64,000 nt of DNA from Sarcomyxa edulis (Eukaryota > Basidiomycota > Agaricomycetes > Agaricales > Mycenaceae), in contig QUOL01000005.1 in the NCBI GenBank assembly GCA_009761415.1, positions 310,001 to 374,000 on the forward strand, read 5' to 3'. Below are positions 11,231 through 28,025 of the stretch, one piece after another. Made by a program: the position numbers and the translations under genes. The stretch's first letter is position 1. Each line of letters opens with the position of its first letter. Below the pieces are notes generated by a model. It worked only from the letters and a program-made list of their open reading frames with translations. It did no database searches and was not told where the DNA came from.

Positions 11231-12232
11231 GATAGGCCTTATCATTCCGTGGAGCTAGAAAAAGGGTACTTACACTAGACAGGTGACCTCCAGTCCCCTA
11301 CCGTCCTATCTACTATCTACTACTATTGGATATTGATCACAACATAGACCCCTACCACACCACGCGAAGATCCTCGCCATGTTCGAAAGAGAACTTGACT
11401 CACCATCAATGAATGTGCGTTAGTTACTCCACGCGAGCCTAACTAAAGTAATTGTGAGCCAGAGCCATATGAAACGGCTGGATTTGGATATGAGCCGTTG
11501 TGTGTGTGCCAGTCCTGTCCTTCTCGCCAAGTAAGTTTGTATTTCGCTTTCGCTTTTCGGTCTGGGGTAATGGTAATGGAAGGAAGATCGGCTCCCCCAC
11601 AAGCCCGCGGCTGTACGCGTTGATATACTCAAGAAACGCCAGTGAGTCACGGTGGAAGTGGCAAGTGGCTCAGAGAAGCCTGAGGAAGGAAGGATGATCG
11701 GGGGCGAAGTAACGAGGAAGCCGTGGCCCGTGGGTTCAACAGCTGATGTGGTGTGGTGTTTTGGATATTGTAGATGGGCGCGCACTGCGGTAAAACATAT
11801 ATTTGGCCTTCGAAGTAACTTGGAGATTTCACTGTAAGCACACGCCAAATCTAAAATAAAGCGAAAACCAACTCTCAAAAAACTTCCACATCCAGGCTCG
11901 TATTTCATTGTTCAACGACTCCAACACTCGAAGCTAATAACGATAACGTTAGACTTGCGTTACCCCGGTCATTTTCTGTTCTGTGGCACCGTAGTGGGCG
12001 TCTATGGATCTTCTGTCACTGTCAGATTATGGAACTTGCCGATCTTTGTTGACCCGAATTGAATTTCGCGGAGTTTGAACTAAATGTCTTGCAAGGTTCC
12101 CGCTATCAACTTGTCGGCCGCGTTGGATCCATTCTACATACAGTACTATTAGTACATGCGAACCTACTTAAACCCCCGCTGATTTAGGCATAGGCACTCT
12201 TTTGTCTTGTCTTTCCACCCCCTTGAACCACC

Positions 12233-14901
12233 ATGGCCATGGCAGAATTTGAACATCCTGATCCGTCGTTTGGCCCGCCTCTGTCTGAGGAGCTTCGCCA
12301 GGGGCTCAGAGCCTCTATTAGAGGTCCGATTTATTTTCGGGGGGACCCAAGGTATGTATCTCTCCGGCTCCGTTCCTGGATGTCGCTGAAGAAATATCCA
12401 ATATCGAAACATCAATATTGCAGTTTCGGAGACTATTCAACCGTGTTCAACGGGAACGTCTTCACTCTAGCCAAAGCCGTCGCATGTCCCCTAAACGCGG
12501 AAGATGTTAGCAAGTAAGTACTCCACTCCTCCTCCATATCTTCTATGCAATTTACAGGATCTCAACAACGCAACGTCGCTCAGACTTATTCTATTCTGCA
12601 CCGAGCACTCCTTGACTCCTTCCGTGAAATCAGGAGGCTACGGTACCGCAGGCTGGGCTATCGGTGGCGATGTTATCATCGATATGAGCAAGATTGTAGA
12701 TATCGATATCGAGGCACCTCGAGATGACGGGTCGTTTACGAGCTTGCGAGATATGCCTTCTTTTAACAGCAAGGGTAAAGGCAAGCTCGGTGCCCCTGTC
12801 GTCCTGCCCCCTACTTCTGGCACGAAACGACGTCGAGAGGATGGACACGAATTGCGTGCTTACGACGCGGCATCTCATACAGTGGGTAGCTTCCTTCGTG
12901 GTCCTCCCCTCCCATTTGAACCGGGAGGACGTGCTCAACCCGCCAATCGTCGTCGTCTGAACCCGGAGGCGCTCGGACAAATATCACGACAAGTATCTGA
13001 TTCGTCAGCGTCAGATAGCGGGAATTCATCTTCTTCAGCTCCAAGTGAGATGTCCGTGTCGACGGTCGCCACAAGCCCGTCTCCTGCAGAGGCTAGGGGT
13101 TCTCTCTCTCTTCCTTTCACGTCTCCTGCGCCGGATCCATTCGGATACATGACCGCAAACGCAAATGACACCAAATTCGCGTCGCTCCCACTCCCTCCAA
13201 GCGCAATGCAATCTGCCTTCCCCCCTCGCTCGATGTTCGGAGCTTTCGCCGGGGGCTCGAGCAGCACCGTCTATGGAAATCCGAGTATGTACGCTGCGCC
13301 ACATAATATACTCACACACACACACGTAGAACCTGTTCATCCGTTTGCGTTCGTGACCTTTGGGGCTGGTAAACGACAGAAAGAGATTGATATCTTCACC
13401 GCGGAGAATCCGTTGCAAGCTACTTCTGTCACGGGAGCTTCTAGCACTATACCCTACCATGTTCCATTGTGAGTTCATACTTCGTCATACCTCATAGATG
13501 CTCATATATATCGACATAGTGCGGCGCATCCTGTTGGGTCTACGATCATGTTGCTCGGAGGGTTCGGATTTTTAGGTCGCTTACACGGTCTCAGCATCGA
13601 CAACCTCGTCGAAGTAGAAATGGTACTGGCTGATGGTCGTATCGTGATCGTCAATGAAAATGAGCATCCAGGTAAGATTATCAAAAGTTGATTATGCATG
13701 CCTACACAAAACTCATTCGTATCGTTACAGATCTATGGTGGGCCCTCCGAGGAGCCGGTGCTGCACTTGGTGTTGCGGTCCGATACAAAGCTCGAGCGTT
13801 TCCCGTGCCTGTCGTATTCGCAGGAAACATCATCTAGCAAGTCATGTGTATTTTTATCGCTTACATCTATCTGATGGTTCACTAGCCGATTCCACCGCGC
13901 CACAGCCCCATCTCTCATCAGACATTTCCGCGACTGCGTCAAGAGGGCGCCTCGTGAACTCTACGCGAACGTGTTACTTACGGCTGGACCTGCAGGCCAA
14001 GATTCACTCGTTGTTATACAGATGTGCTACATTGGATCCAAGGAAAAAGGTCAGGAATTTCTGGCGGCTATTTCCTCTTGGGACGGCGAAAAATGCCTTC
14101 TCAATGAGGTCGACGAGAAGAGCTTTCTCCACCAGCAGGATAGTGTTGCCCAGGTCTTGCGAGCCAAAGGTAAGTCGAATCTCTGCTCTCTAGTTATGTC
14201 TCAGGTCTGATATAATCATTATCAGCTGGAAGACAATGGTTCATCCGTTCAGCTCTGATTACTTCTCTCCCGGATGACATTATTAACGCCACTGTTACCC
14301 AATTTGCGGATACTCCAATTGGCTGCAGTGAGTCACTAGTCGATCCAACTAGTGTCCTGTTGATCTCACCAATACAATCCGACAGCATGGCTGTTTGAAT
14401 TAGCAGGAGGAGCTATCGCCGACTTCGAAGATACTTGCCTTCCGAAATCTCAACGTGAAGCTTCCTTCACCATCGCGGCTCTTCATCAATGGGATATGGG
14501 CATCGATGACCCCCGTTGCATAGAATCTGCTGAAGAGGTACGAATATCTTCGACATCCAAGTTCATCTTCCATATTGATCTATGACGCCACAGTGGATTG
14601 CGGACACTCTCAAGCCTGTCCAAACCGGAGGACCTTACCCGAGTGTATGTATACCGCCTGAACTCTCATCCTTCTCTTGCTAATGCGGATGTACTATTCT
14701 CAGTTCATTGGACGCCACGAGCCTGCAGACCGTACGTCTGCATGTTTTGGGAACAATTGGGAGCGTTTGTGCGAGATCAAGCGGATGTACGATCCGACAA
14801 ACGTGTTTAGAAATTCGTTCTGGCCTTTGAATGCTGAGGGGGGATCTGTTGATCCGCGTACCCACGAGCCTCCTACTCCGGAGGACGCGAACCGTTCATA
14901 A
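12233..14901 (+). CDS. BBE-type FAD-linked oxidoreductase with low-complexity insertion
   Basis: A spliced gene; start ATG 12233 or 12239. The FAD-binding PCMH fold is visible as YSTVFNGNVF..AKAVACPLNAEDV, TPSVKSGGYGTAGWAIGGD and, after an insertion, GSTIMLLGGFGFLGRLHGLS..NLVEVEMVLADGR and DLWWALRGAGAALGVAVRYKA. The C-terminal berberine-bridge region reads CFGNNWERLCEIKRMYDPTNVF. These enzymes oxidise sugars, alkaloids or terpenoids with bound flavin. Two oddities: the His that normally links covalently to FAD in the (K/R)SGGH motif is Tyr here, and about 200 residues rich in Ser, Pro and Ala (roughly 12760-13370) split the FAD domain. The product has about 650 aa, longer than the usual 450-550. 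I see no clear secretion signal at the N-terminus. The substrate is unknown. Confidence 0.85.
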
Positions 14902-15416
14902 AGTCGCATATCACCCTGATCGCAGGTATCTAGATATGCATGATCTGGTATGCGGGCTTGATAACGTGAGCCGGGCTCTGGACGTTGTTCAATCGTACGC
15001 ATGCTTGCTATATATTGCTCCATTTTTGAATGTATAGAAGAAGAATTATTGCAATTGCTTTCCGGATATCATGCGAGTTTATGCTAGTAGTAAGGAATGA
15101 GGATGAAGGCAAGAAAAAATGTGTGTACGAGAACCTTGTGCGACAATATGAGCATGTATACAACAACTTGGGAGCTTCCGAGTTAGTCCGTTCCGCGATG
15201 AGTGATGAGTGTAGTACAACAACAGCACGATAGAAAACAAATGGAGCCAAAAAAAGAACGGGTGCGATTATGGTGGGATACATCTAGGATGTAGAAGCAA
15301 GTGAGACAAAAGGAAAGAAGACTGGGGGTGAGAGTGGGAGTGAGACAGAGCACACAAAGACCAAAAGAAAGAGAAACGATCTGGGTCCGAGTCCGAGTCC
15401 CCGATCATCTGAATGA
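14902..15416. other. Intergenic between two convergent genes
   Basis: The 3' flanks of the FAD oxidase (plus) and the RhoGEF (minus). It is purine-rich from 15290 to 15400. Nothing else seen. Confidence 0.5.
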
Positions 15417-18400
15417 TCATCGGGCATTTGGTACGTCCAATGGTATAAGGAAGCTCGCTAGAGCCCAACCCACATTCCTGTTAGAATCTCTCACCAGCAG
15501 TAAGCAGTCCTCGCCGTCGTCTACTTGCAGTGGTAACTTGGGATGTACGTTCGGGTGGCCAGCTTCACGCAGTACTTCCAATTTATCCCCGACCTCCAAC
15601 GTGAAGAATGGAAAACTGTAGTATGAGACAGGTCCAGGTGGACGGCAGGTGTGAATGACTTCACAACGGTATTTCACGCGTGCATCTGCCCAACTCGTCC
15701 GCTGGGCGTTTGAATATAAGGGTACCGGGGGAATAGGAGAGGGGGGTGGTGCGTCGGAATAACTGGGTGACGGTGGGACTGAAAGACTACCGTTACCGGA
15801 TGACGGGGACCTCCGTCGTTGCAGAGTGCCTGCGAATTTCTTTCTGATACTAGCTTTTCGGCCCACCCTGTCCTTGTCATCATAGACCGTCCCGTCATAT
15901 GTACCTCCTAGCATGCGCGCCGAGCTCGACGACATCATCGAAGAAGGAGCCGTCGATGGGCCTGCTCCAGGTGGTAACGGCATACTTTTAGTTCGGGGGA
16001 CAGTTTTGTATGTCACTCCAGCTGTGTTTGGAGAAATCGGTATAGCTGACACCGAGACGTAGTCTCCAAATTCGTCCAGATGCCTTTGGCTACTCGATGC
16101 ATTGATCCCGGAGCTTGTCCCTGGCCTTTTCGATGTCGTTTTCCCCGAGGTTCCAGACTTCCCCCCACCAGAGGACTTGCCTGAGAACCTAGATCTCAAG
16201 CTCTCACTGGAGGAATATCGTCTTGGTCTCGGACGGGCAGTAGTAGATACATCGCTAGCTCCACGAAGTCTATTCCTTGAGTAATTTCCAGAGAGGGGGA
16301 GAGGCGATGAGACTTGCAGGCTCATAGTACTATGGCTATGCGAAGGTTCTAGAGCCCCGAGCATGCCCAGGACACCAGATGCAGACGTGGATGGCTTTCT
16401 GGGAAGGGATATATCGATGGTCGATGAAGCTGGAGCAGACCGTGATGACTGCAATACCGACACCTGATAGGACACCGGGGTGACTATATTCAGATCCTTC
16501 ATAAGTCTATCGACCTCTTCCCATCTCATCCACCAGACGTTCATAGTCTCTTGCGCTCCAGCATTCATCTCCCCCTCGACCTTGAGCATATCCCAAAGGT
16601 CTCCCCACTTATCCCTCACGTTCCCCCAGAATTCCGTCTGTATCGCAGCAAGCTGGACCACAGCAGCTCCGAGCCCTTTACGCATCAATTTGATATATGT
16701 TGGTAGTTCTGCACAAAGTTGGCCTCTCAACGCCAGATAATTCGTCGACGCCTCTAACAAGGCCGGAGCCATCTTCCCCGCCGATTTGTCCTTGTGCGAA
16801 ATAGGCATGTTGAGTAGATGATAATGATACGGCTCCTGCTCGTACATCGATGACAGCAGCTTCTCGGGCTCGCCCATCGTGGTCAACAGCTTCGCTACGG
16901 GGTTCAGCAACGTGATCCTGATTTTATTTTCCAATTCCATCGCCAGCGGCATCAACCCGGTGTTCACAACGGCAAGGAAGGCTTCGAATGCCTCGGACTC
17001 GAACCCACCCTCTCCATCGTCGTCTCGCAACGATAACCCTATGACGTTACCAAATGACAAAGCCCAAGCACGGAGGTGAACGACAACCGTGTGCATAGAT
17101 TTCGACCAGTCCACTACGCTCTTGGCCCAGTCCTGAGCATGCTTTTGAATGAGCTTGAGTTCCGCGTGCAACTCCTCGACCTTGGCAACCTCCTCGTTCA
17201 TATCCTTCGCCTTGAGTGTACGGGTTACGCTCTTGACTTTCGTCAGGTTCACAGACGCCGCCAAACCGACATTCAAGGAGCGTTTCTTGAGTGGACTCCC
17301 ATCTTTGCTGGAATTGCCGTTAGAATTTGATCCTCCTCCCGCTCCGTCGGCACTACCAGAGCCCGACTTGGAATTCTTCCGCGAAGCAGCCGTCAAGACC
17401 TCTTTCACCACCTCAACTCTCCTCCTCCCTTCATTGACGCTCCTGGCTACTTCTTCCATCTTCAATTTTGCTAATCTGAGATTATCTTTATCTCCATGTC
17501 CGTCGGGTGTTTCGTCCAGAATCGCTTGTAGCAGGAGGGAGTATTTGAGGAGGCGTTGAACGGGTTTTATAAGGAGTGAGGAGAGATCCCATGCATGGGA
17601 CATAGCGGAGGCATAGGATTGAGTTTGGGCGAGGTACGCGGTGAAAGCGGGGGTCTGAGGTAGGGAGGAGAGATGGTTGAGGGCTGAGGAGTGCCGTGTG
17701 ATGTAGTACTTGTAGGGAGGTTCCAGATCCGGGATCTGTGGATAGCGCATAGATGTGGGTTAGTGTAAGGGGACGAGAGAATGTAGGGGAGATACGCACG
17801 ATCTTGAGAAACAACTCGCCGACTCTGTCTTCACCAACCCCACCGGGTAAGACGTTTCCGAGTGCCTCTTCAAGTTCGTCAGAGAACATGTCGGAGAATC
17901 GGGCTAGTTCTGCAATATTGGAGAAGATGACCTTGGTGTCCTCGAAGGTCATTGGGGGGCCCAGAGTTGAGGTTGATCCAGTAGAAGAATCAGAAGCGGT
18001 GGAGAGAGTGCGCGCAGATGATCCAGATGAGTTTGAGTTTGAGGCTGGGGGTGTCGCAGGTGAAAACGGGATGCTTTGCCCTGAATGGGAAATGTTAGAA
18101 AGTACAAAGAAAGAGGTATGTGAGGCTCAAGAGCGAGACTGCAAGTGATTTCCCCCTGACTACTGCGGAATGTACTCGCGTATGGCTAGTGCCATTTGAC
18201 AGGGTGATCCGTACCTACTCAACTTCGATCTCTACTTCAAAAAGTATATGGACGTGCTTGAGCGCCAATCATGCTCCTGAGCGCGTCCCAGCTCGATCGA
18301 AGTTGGAATATGGGTGTAAGACACCCTGATGCAATGTATCTGACCCCCCGGCATGGAATAGGTACTCACCAAGTGCTAACGGGATATGTACTTCTCGGAT

Positions 18401-18745
18401 GAGTGCCAGATCCGAAGCATAAGCTCTCTCGGACGAAAGCAATTCGTGAAGTGCGTGGTATCGTTTCGTCATGGGAGCTGGTTTAATGGGAGTGTACGGC
18501 AACGAAGAGGACGAAGAAGACATTGTTTTGTGGCTTTTTGAATCATCTGTGGCGAGGCTGACAGTGACAGGAGTCAGAGCGTCGAGCATGGAGCTCAAAG
18601 ACGGGAAACTATTCCGTTTCGAGTCTTGTTGATTTGCAAAACTAGCAGCAGAAGTAGGAGTTCTTGAGATTGGAGTAGGTCGTAATGGAGAACGAGCAGG
18701 AGGAGGTGGAGGAACAGAAGCAGCTGGGATAGAAATGGACGCCAT
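15417..18745 (-). CDS. RhoGEF with DH, BAR-like and SH3 domains (Tuba/DNMBP-like)
   Basis: Three exons: 18745-18370, about 18080-17800, and about 17735-15417. After a Ser/Pro-rich head, the DH (RhoGEF) domain starts at KRYHALHELLSSERAYASDL and carries FSNIAELARFSDMF and the signature WDLSSLLIKPVQRLLKYSLLL. A long helical BAR-like region follows (DMNEEVAKVEELHAELKLI, WAKSVVDWSKSMHTVVVHLR and further helices to about 16500). Then comes a long disordered Ser-rich linker and a C-terminal SH3 domain (FTLEVGDKLEVLREAGH ... VGWALASFLIPLDV). DH-BAR-SH3 proteins activate Rho/Cdc42 GTPases at curved membranes and link them to actin or septation. No PH domain is visible, as expected for the Tuba class. 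About 1000 aa in total. Confidence 0.87.
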
Positions 18746-19404
18746 TGCGCATACCGCACTGTGGAAACGAGGCGTCTTCTTGGGCTAGATCTTCCCCCCG
18801 ATGTCCCGTAAAAAATCCGTTAAAATTGGAGCTATTCGAAGTGATTCCGGTTGGTATTCCTAGGATATTTGAGTCGTTAGATTGAGGCAGTAAATGTCGA
18901 AGAATGGTGAGTTTGCTGGCGGTTATCATCCGCTGCCAGCACTGGTGAATGCAAGACGTCGGACGATCATCGATCATATTTAGCACCCGAATTCTACAGC
19001 CTCGATGGGGAACGGGTCCTTTTTTATTTTCAGCTCTTTTCCTTCAACTGCATGGTGCAATTATCAATAGTAAGTTTGCATGCTCTTTCTAGCGATAAGG
19101 ATGTTCTGATCATGATCAGGCTGCAAAACCAACGTGACAGCTGTATACCGAGATTGCTACCCCGCCTTGTGCATCATTTATTTCGATAAGCGCACCGGTA
19201 CCGTGAGCACTGTTCTTATAATTATCTCGGAGGCGGAGCTACTAATTGATAGTCGGAACAGTATGTAGAGCAGTCTGAACTGGCCATTTAAATAAAGTTA
19301 CAACGTCGTGGCTGGACATCTGATCTATCTCGAGCTCGAGCAACTCGCATCCTGGGGGCTTTGACTATCATGCATGCATAGCTACCGAGGTCGTCGTGGC
19401 ATCC
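18746..19404. other. Divergent upstream region
   Basis: Lies between the RhoGEF (minus) and the F-box relict (plus). No gene or clear repeat; likely holds the RhoGEF promoter and 5' UTR. Confidence 0.5.
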
Positions 19405-20895
19405 ATGGGCAACCTCCCTACCGAGCTCATCGAGCAGATTCTACAAGATGTCGATACCAAAGACTTGTACAACCTGGGTTTGCTATCCCGACGTCTCTTG
19501 CCATGTATTTGCCATGTATCTCTGTCGCCAAGGTGCCCCCGATCCGTACAATTTATACAAGGGCGCACTGCACATCTCGGATCCTAACCTCGCGGATACA
19601 GTCCCAGCACTTTCATCGCCATATTCCTGTGATACATCAAACGTGTTTCATGCAGCTTTCGATGGTGTTGTAACGATGGCACAAAGGCCTTACGAATGCT
19701 CCTATTCCTGTTATCTAACCCATGTCTCACCTGCATCGAGGAAGTCGAACTTGAATGTCAACTAAGCAATATCGTCCCCGGCGACGTTTTGGATGTCGAC
19801 AGGGCCGCTGTCTTGCAGGATAGAATCATGAATGTTCTTTTGGTCAAGTCATGCACGACTCTGCGTATCCTAGATACTTCATTCCTCACATATTTTCGAC
19901 CGGAGCAGGATTCCATTCTAGTGCGCGCACGTATATCAATATCCCGATTGTTTACTCGTCCAGAGCCCACACCTCAACCGCTATTGCTCCCGTCGAAGCT
20001 AAAATTCTTTGAGCTCTACGGATACATGGTCCACCACCCTCGATTGGCGGAATGGATTGTCAGCACCATCAACTCATCTCTCATTACAACCCTCCACCTC
20101 GACCATCTGGGGTCCCACGAATTAGCTTCCATGCTTATCTCTTTCCCAGCACTCACCGACCTCACCATCGAGGTATCAGCATGCACATCGCAGTAATCAT
20201 TCGAATTCAGTCGCCGAGGCCCCAATATCAATACATTACACATCCCCGACGGTAATGCTGCTTCATACTCGACATCGTTCTCTTACGATTGTAACGCCAA
20301 CGAATCCACTCACGCAACTCACCAAAGTCGCAGCCTCTTCCCATGCATTGCTGCATTTCTCAAATACTCCAACGAGTTACCAGACCTTCAAAATGTCGCA
20401 TTCTTCGTCGCTGAACCGTTCTACCCTATACCCATATTTTCATCATTATCCCCTCCAAACGCCATAGGGTCCTGTTCCGCACTTCTTTTGATGAAATAGC
20501 ATCTCCAATCCTTTGCTAAAACAGGCAGAATGTGTCGCCCTTATTCCTCGGACTTTCAGCGCGTGTCGTTCTGTCTCAAGTATACCAGAGGAGGACAGAT
20601 TTCCCTCGGCTGCTGGAAGAGTGCTGGGGTGATGGCCACAAGATCGAAACTTGGATCTCCCTTGCCTCATATCCGTCCAATGTATCTTGGTTCTCTTGCC
20701 CGTTCCCTTGTTTTGTTTTGTACACTCACAAGGTCCATATTGACATCGCCACACTCTCGTTACATATTAGATTCCAGTTCAAGGTCCTGTCCTCCGTCGA
20801 GCAATACACAATTTCAGAACTCCTTGCACTCCAACGCTACCTGTCTCCATCCTCTGCAAGTATGGCTGACGAGAAGCTGCGGTGTCAAAGTTGAT
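19405..20895 (+). pseudogene. Frameshifted F-box gene relict, related to the gene at 358-1773
   Basis: It starts well: MGNLPTELIEQILQDVDTKD then LYNLGLLSRRLL, an F-box. Homology then jumps to another frame near 19500 (FAMYLCRQGAPDPY, matching ALPMYLTRCGV of the first gene), again before 19700 (LLFLLSNPCLTCIEEVELEC ... LKFFELYGYMVHHPRLAEWI, matching LLKSFKIHGCMLRNPRLRDW), and again after a stop at 20194-20196 (NINTLHIPDG ... LPDLQNVAFFVAEPF). A last piece ends near 20894 (VLSSVEQYTISELLALQRYL, matching the leucine-rich end of the first gene). At least three frame changes without good splice sites suggest a dead copy. Some breaks could be unrecognised introns. Confidence 0.65.
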
Positions 20896-21512
20896 GGAGG
20901 GAGAGTTGTCCTTTCCAGACAGCATAATCGGAAGAGTTCGATAAAGCGTTCGGGAGGTAAACGTCAAGCGGGGGGAATGGTTCTCTTGATGGTCTCTTGA
21001 CGAAAAAAATGTTATCCACGATGGATCACGAGTTGTTCGTCGACTTGAGGCATGATGCGGGATTTCAAGCCCTGGGTACTAGGCGGTCTTGACGACTAAG
21101 TAGCTTTCAAGATAAGTACCGCGACGTTCAACGGTGCTGCAACAATCCTTGACTCATGGGCGTCAAGTTGCTGGGATAATTATACATGCAGACTCCGAGT
21201 CGTCGGAATCAAGGCACAGCTGCTGTGACAGCATTAATTTTGAGCAAAGCCACTGGCACAGTGGCAGTGGCACGATGGCAGGTCGAATGATCAGGTGACC
21301 GTGGTAGTTTGGTTGGCAGGGCTCAGGCAAACACGCGTACGGCAAACTCCGTCGGCGACGTGGCGGCCTTGAGCTTCGATTTGGAAATTTAGACTTTACA
21401 TGCTAAGTTACATGTGCCGCTGAATCTCCGTTTCTCCAAAGTTTTAGGGTACATCCTCCCAGAATATTCAGGAGAAACACTGACTGCTCACCCCAGTTCA
21501 AACTCATCAGGA
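20896..21512. other. Intergenic, upstream of the Ca2+ ATPase
   Basis: No gene seen. It includes a short run with repeated GGCA/TGGCA words (about 21240-21285). It likely contains the promoter of the downstream P-type ATPase. Confidence 0.45.
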
Positions 21513-25497
<3,985 letters not shown>

Positions 25498-26510
25498 CAA
25501 TGTAATATATTCACCTACATATCTTATTGGATTTTTCTCTCTTCGTGATCTACTCTAGCGAGTAAGTTACAGGATAATGTACACTTTCGACGCGCTGTTC
25601 ATAGAAATTTCAAGCAGAGGTCTTTGATTATTGTACACGATAGCGTCCTTCCTGCGCTGAAATTGGCAAACGGTCGACCATCTCTCATCATGTTCAGTCA
25701 GAGTCCCTCAGTAGTCACGCGTTACAGGCGAATCAATAGGAGAAAACACGTGCCACTAGTCACGCCGTGACGCCTAGACTTTCTCTTTTCTTTCTCTTTT
25801 CTCAAATTGCTCAATCTTCTGAGTTCTCTTCGCATTTCCTTGTTCTTCGAGAACTAAGAGGTTTCCTCTGTAAGCTTCGAGCCTCCTCTCTTCGAGATCA
25901 TCTCTTGCTGTGCTTCGCAATGACACCCGCTGGATCGATAATCTGCCTATGCGTCGTCCGATCTCTGTAAACTCAGCAGTCCTGTTTCATCGACTGAATT
26001 TGTCGCGCACAAAGACTCTAGATCAGCTCTTTGTGGGCTTCATAACTATTCTATCGACATTGTGATTCAGTAGCTCAGGTTGACAGGCCAATCTATGTAT
26101 TCCGAGTACTTTATTTTGCATCAGACTGGGATCACGTCAGTAGGCTGCATGCCTTGTTGTCCGTGGGTTTCTGCTTGATCTGGACTAGAAGCTGCCTTCT
26201 GAACAGGATCCAATCTCATCGAATTATCCAGAAGATCTTCAAAGTCCTACGTTCCTATTATTTTCTTTGGACCCCCGACCCGATTCATCCACTTCTTCGA
26301 TCGTGTTGTTTCGTGATCCCCGTTCTTGCTGAAATCTTCATTGCAGCAAGTCTTCTTTCCATATCCCCCATTCTCTCAAACCGTCATGTTAATTCTTCGG
26401 CTGTATCAAACGTTGGACCACTGTCACGTGGCACATGCGTCACAACTCCAACTTGAGCGCTTGAGCTTCTTGACTGCTTCCCCGCGACGACTGCCAATAT
26501 AACCGCCTCC
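25498..26510. other. Intergenic, about 1 kb
   Basis: The 3' flank of the Ca2+ ATPase and 5' flank of the carrier gene. It is pyrimidine-rich in places (25770-25900). No supported gene or RNA. Confidence 0.5.
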
Positions 26511-27896
26511 ATGACTAGCACTCTCCCGCCTCTGGTTCAAGCATTCTCCGGAGCGATTGGTAGTGCGACCGCAAACGCTCTGACGTACCCCTTGGATCTC
26601 GTTACTACTCGTCTCCAACTTCAACCTTCCACCTCGCGCCATCCTCGCCACGGTCTCTCAGCCGCTTTTCATATTATCCAACATATAACCAAGAAATACG
26701 GAATAACTACTCTCTATGATGGCGTCTGGACCGATACGGGAGCAACGCTATTGTCCAAGTGCGTTGATCCTATACCACTTGTGTTCGCGCACCAAGGGGC
26801 CCCTCTGACTTCACGGCAGTTTCTTCTACTTTTATATATATACTTTCCTTCGTACTCTTTCGACCCGTCGCCAGCTTCTCGCTCTTCGTCCGTCGCGTGA
26901 GGCTGGAAAGACACTCCCATTGGTCCCGCATAAACCAAACGTACTCGAAGAGCTGGTCCTAGGCTTTATTGCAGGAGTGGCATCGCGCGCTATATCCACT
27001 CCTCTGAACATCATCACTCTCAGACTGCAGCAAGGGGAGAGCGAAGACGATGACGATGGCGAATTTGTTGACCGCAGCCAGACCGCGCAAGATGACGGGA
27101 AATCTGCAAGTCCCGGTCGGAAGGAGCCCAGGAAAATACGCATTGGTATACGAGCAGTAATACGTCATATTTACGACGAACAAGGACTAGGTGGCTTCTG
27201 GAGAGGTACATTTGTGTTCTACAATCACAATCTTCTACTCACGAGCCACTGCGGCTTCCAGGTTTCAAATTAACTACGTTCCTGTCTCTAAACCCTTCCA
27301 TCACACTCGCGCTCTTTCAATTATTCAGAAGAATACTTGCGTTCAAAACACGTCTTTCACTCTCTAGAAACGAAGGGCTGAGACTCGCTGACCTCCGTCC
27401 CGACACGACGGCCACACCTCCGAATGCAAAACCAAGCGAAGCATTTCTCGGTGCTGCCGTCTCCAATTCGATAGGTAAGTCTGTACATACACATCTTCCT
27501 CATTCAAGAGCTCAAACCTGTATTATTGACCGCTAGCATCAACCTTGCTATACCCTCTGATCCTGGCCAAGACTCGACTCCAAGCATCTCCAGCCGGAAC
27601 ATCCTTATGGAATGCTCTGTATATCAACCAGAGCACCGGGAAAGCTCGTGCAAATCAGATGAATACATCAGGATTGTATCAAGGTTTATCGATGCAGATT
27701 CTTAAAGGCTTTCTGAGTCAGGGCGTCACGTTCTTGGTCAAGGGCAGGTAAGCGTTGTCAATGTCATGTCGTGTTTTCCACATTGAAAGCCACCTGGTCC
27801 TTACCGTTGTTTCTCAGGATTGAACAGATGATTGTGGAGATATACCTAGAGAGGATGGCTCGGAGGAGACTAATGAACATAAATCCTATTGCATAA
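26511..27896 (+). CDS. Peroxisomal adenine nucleotide carrier, Ant1/PMP34-like (mitochondrial carrier family)
   Basis: Starts MTSTLPPLVQAFSGAIGSAT and shows the three carrier repeats: YPLDLVTTRLQ, TPLNIITLRLQ and YPLILAKTRLQ. Only the first keeps the acidic residue of the Px(D/E)xx(K/R) signature; the others have Asn and Ile. Loss of acidic residues in later repeats fits the peroxisomal Ant1/PMP47 branch, which exchanges cytosolic ATP for AMP to support fatty acid activation. Repeat halves GLGGFWRG and GLYQGLSMQILKGFLSQGVTF are also visible. An acidic stretch (ESEDDDDGE) lies in the loop after repeat two. The last exon restores the reading frame and ends RRRLMNINPIA, TAA at 27894-27896. About six exons. 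The substrate is inferred from family resemblance only. Confidence 0.8.
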
Positions 27897-27901
27897 CTTG
27901 G

Positions 27902-27938
<37 letters not shown>
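27902..27938 (+). repeat. (TAC)n microsatellite
   Basis: About twelve tandem TAC units, only six bases after the carrier stop codon; a simple repeat probably inside the 3' UTR. Confidence 0.92.
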
Positions 27939-27939
<1 letters not shown>

Positions 27940-28025
27940 GTTGTCAGATTACACGTAGTCAGATACATCCAATGTACAGACCCCAATGTAATACAACATC
28001 AACGAGAACAAAGAACGAACATCCA

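Larger units (their letters stand above)
9422..12232. other. Long gene-poor region with a tandem duplication
   Basis: I could not assemble a gene with a recognisable domain in these 2.8 kb. It holds the 280-bp tandem duplication (10672-11230) and an imperfect hairpin near 10346-10402. A 162-codon minus ORF at 11420-11908 overlaps the upstream region of the FAD oxidase and shows no family features. Non-coding RNA or short genes cannot be excluded. Confidence 0.5.

Noticed and set aside
11420..11908. 162-codon minus-strand ORF
   Set aside because: No domain, odd composition and overlap with probable upstream sequence of the FAD oxidase; likely chance.
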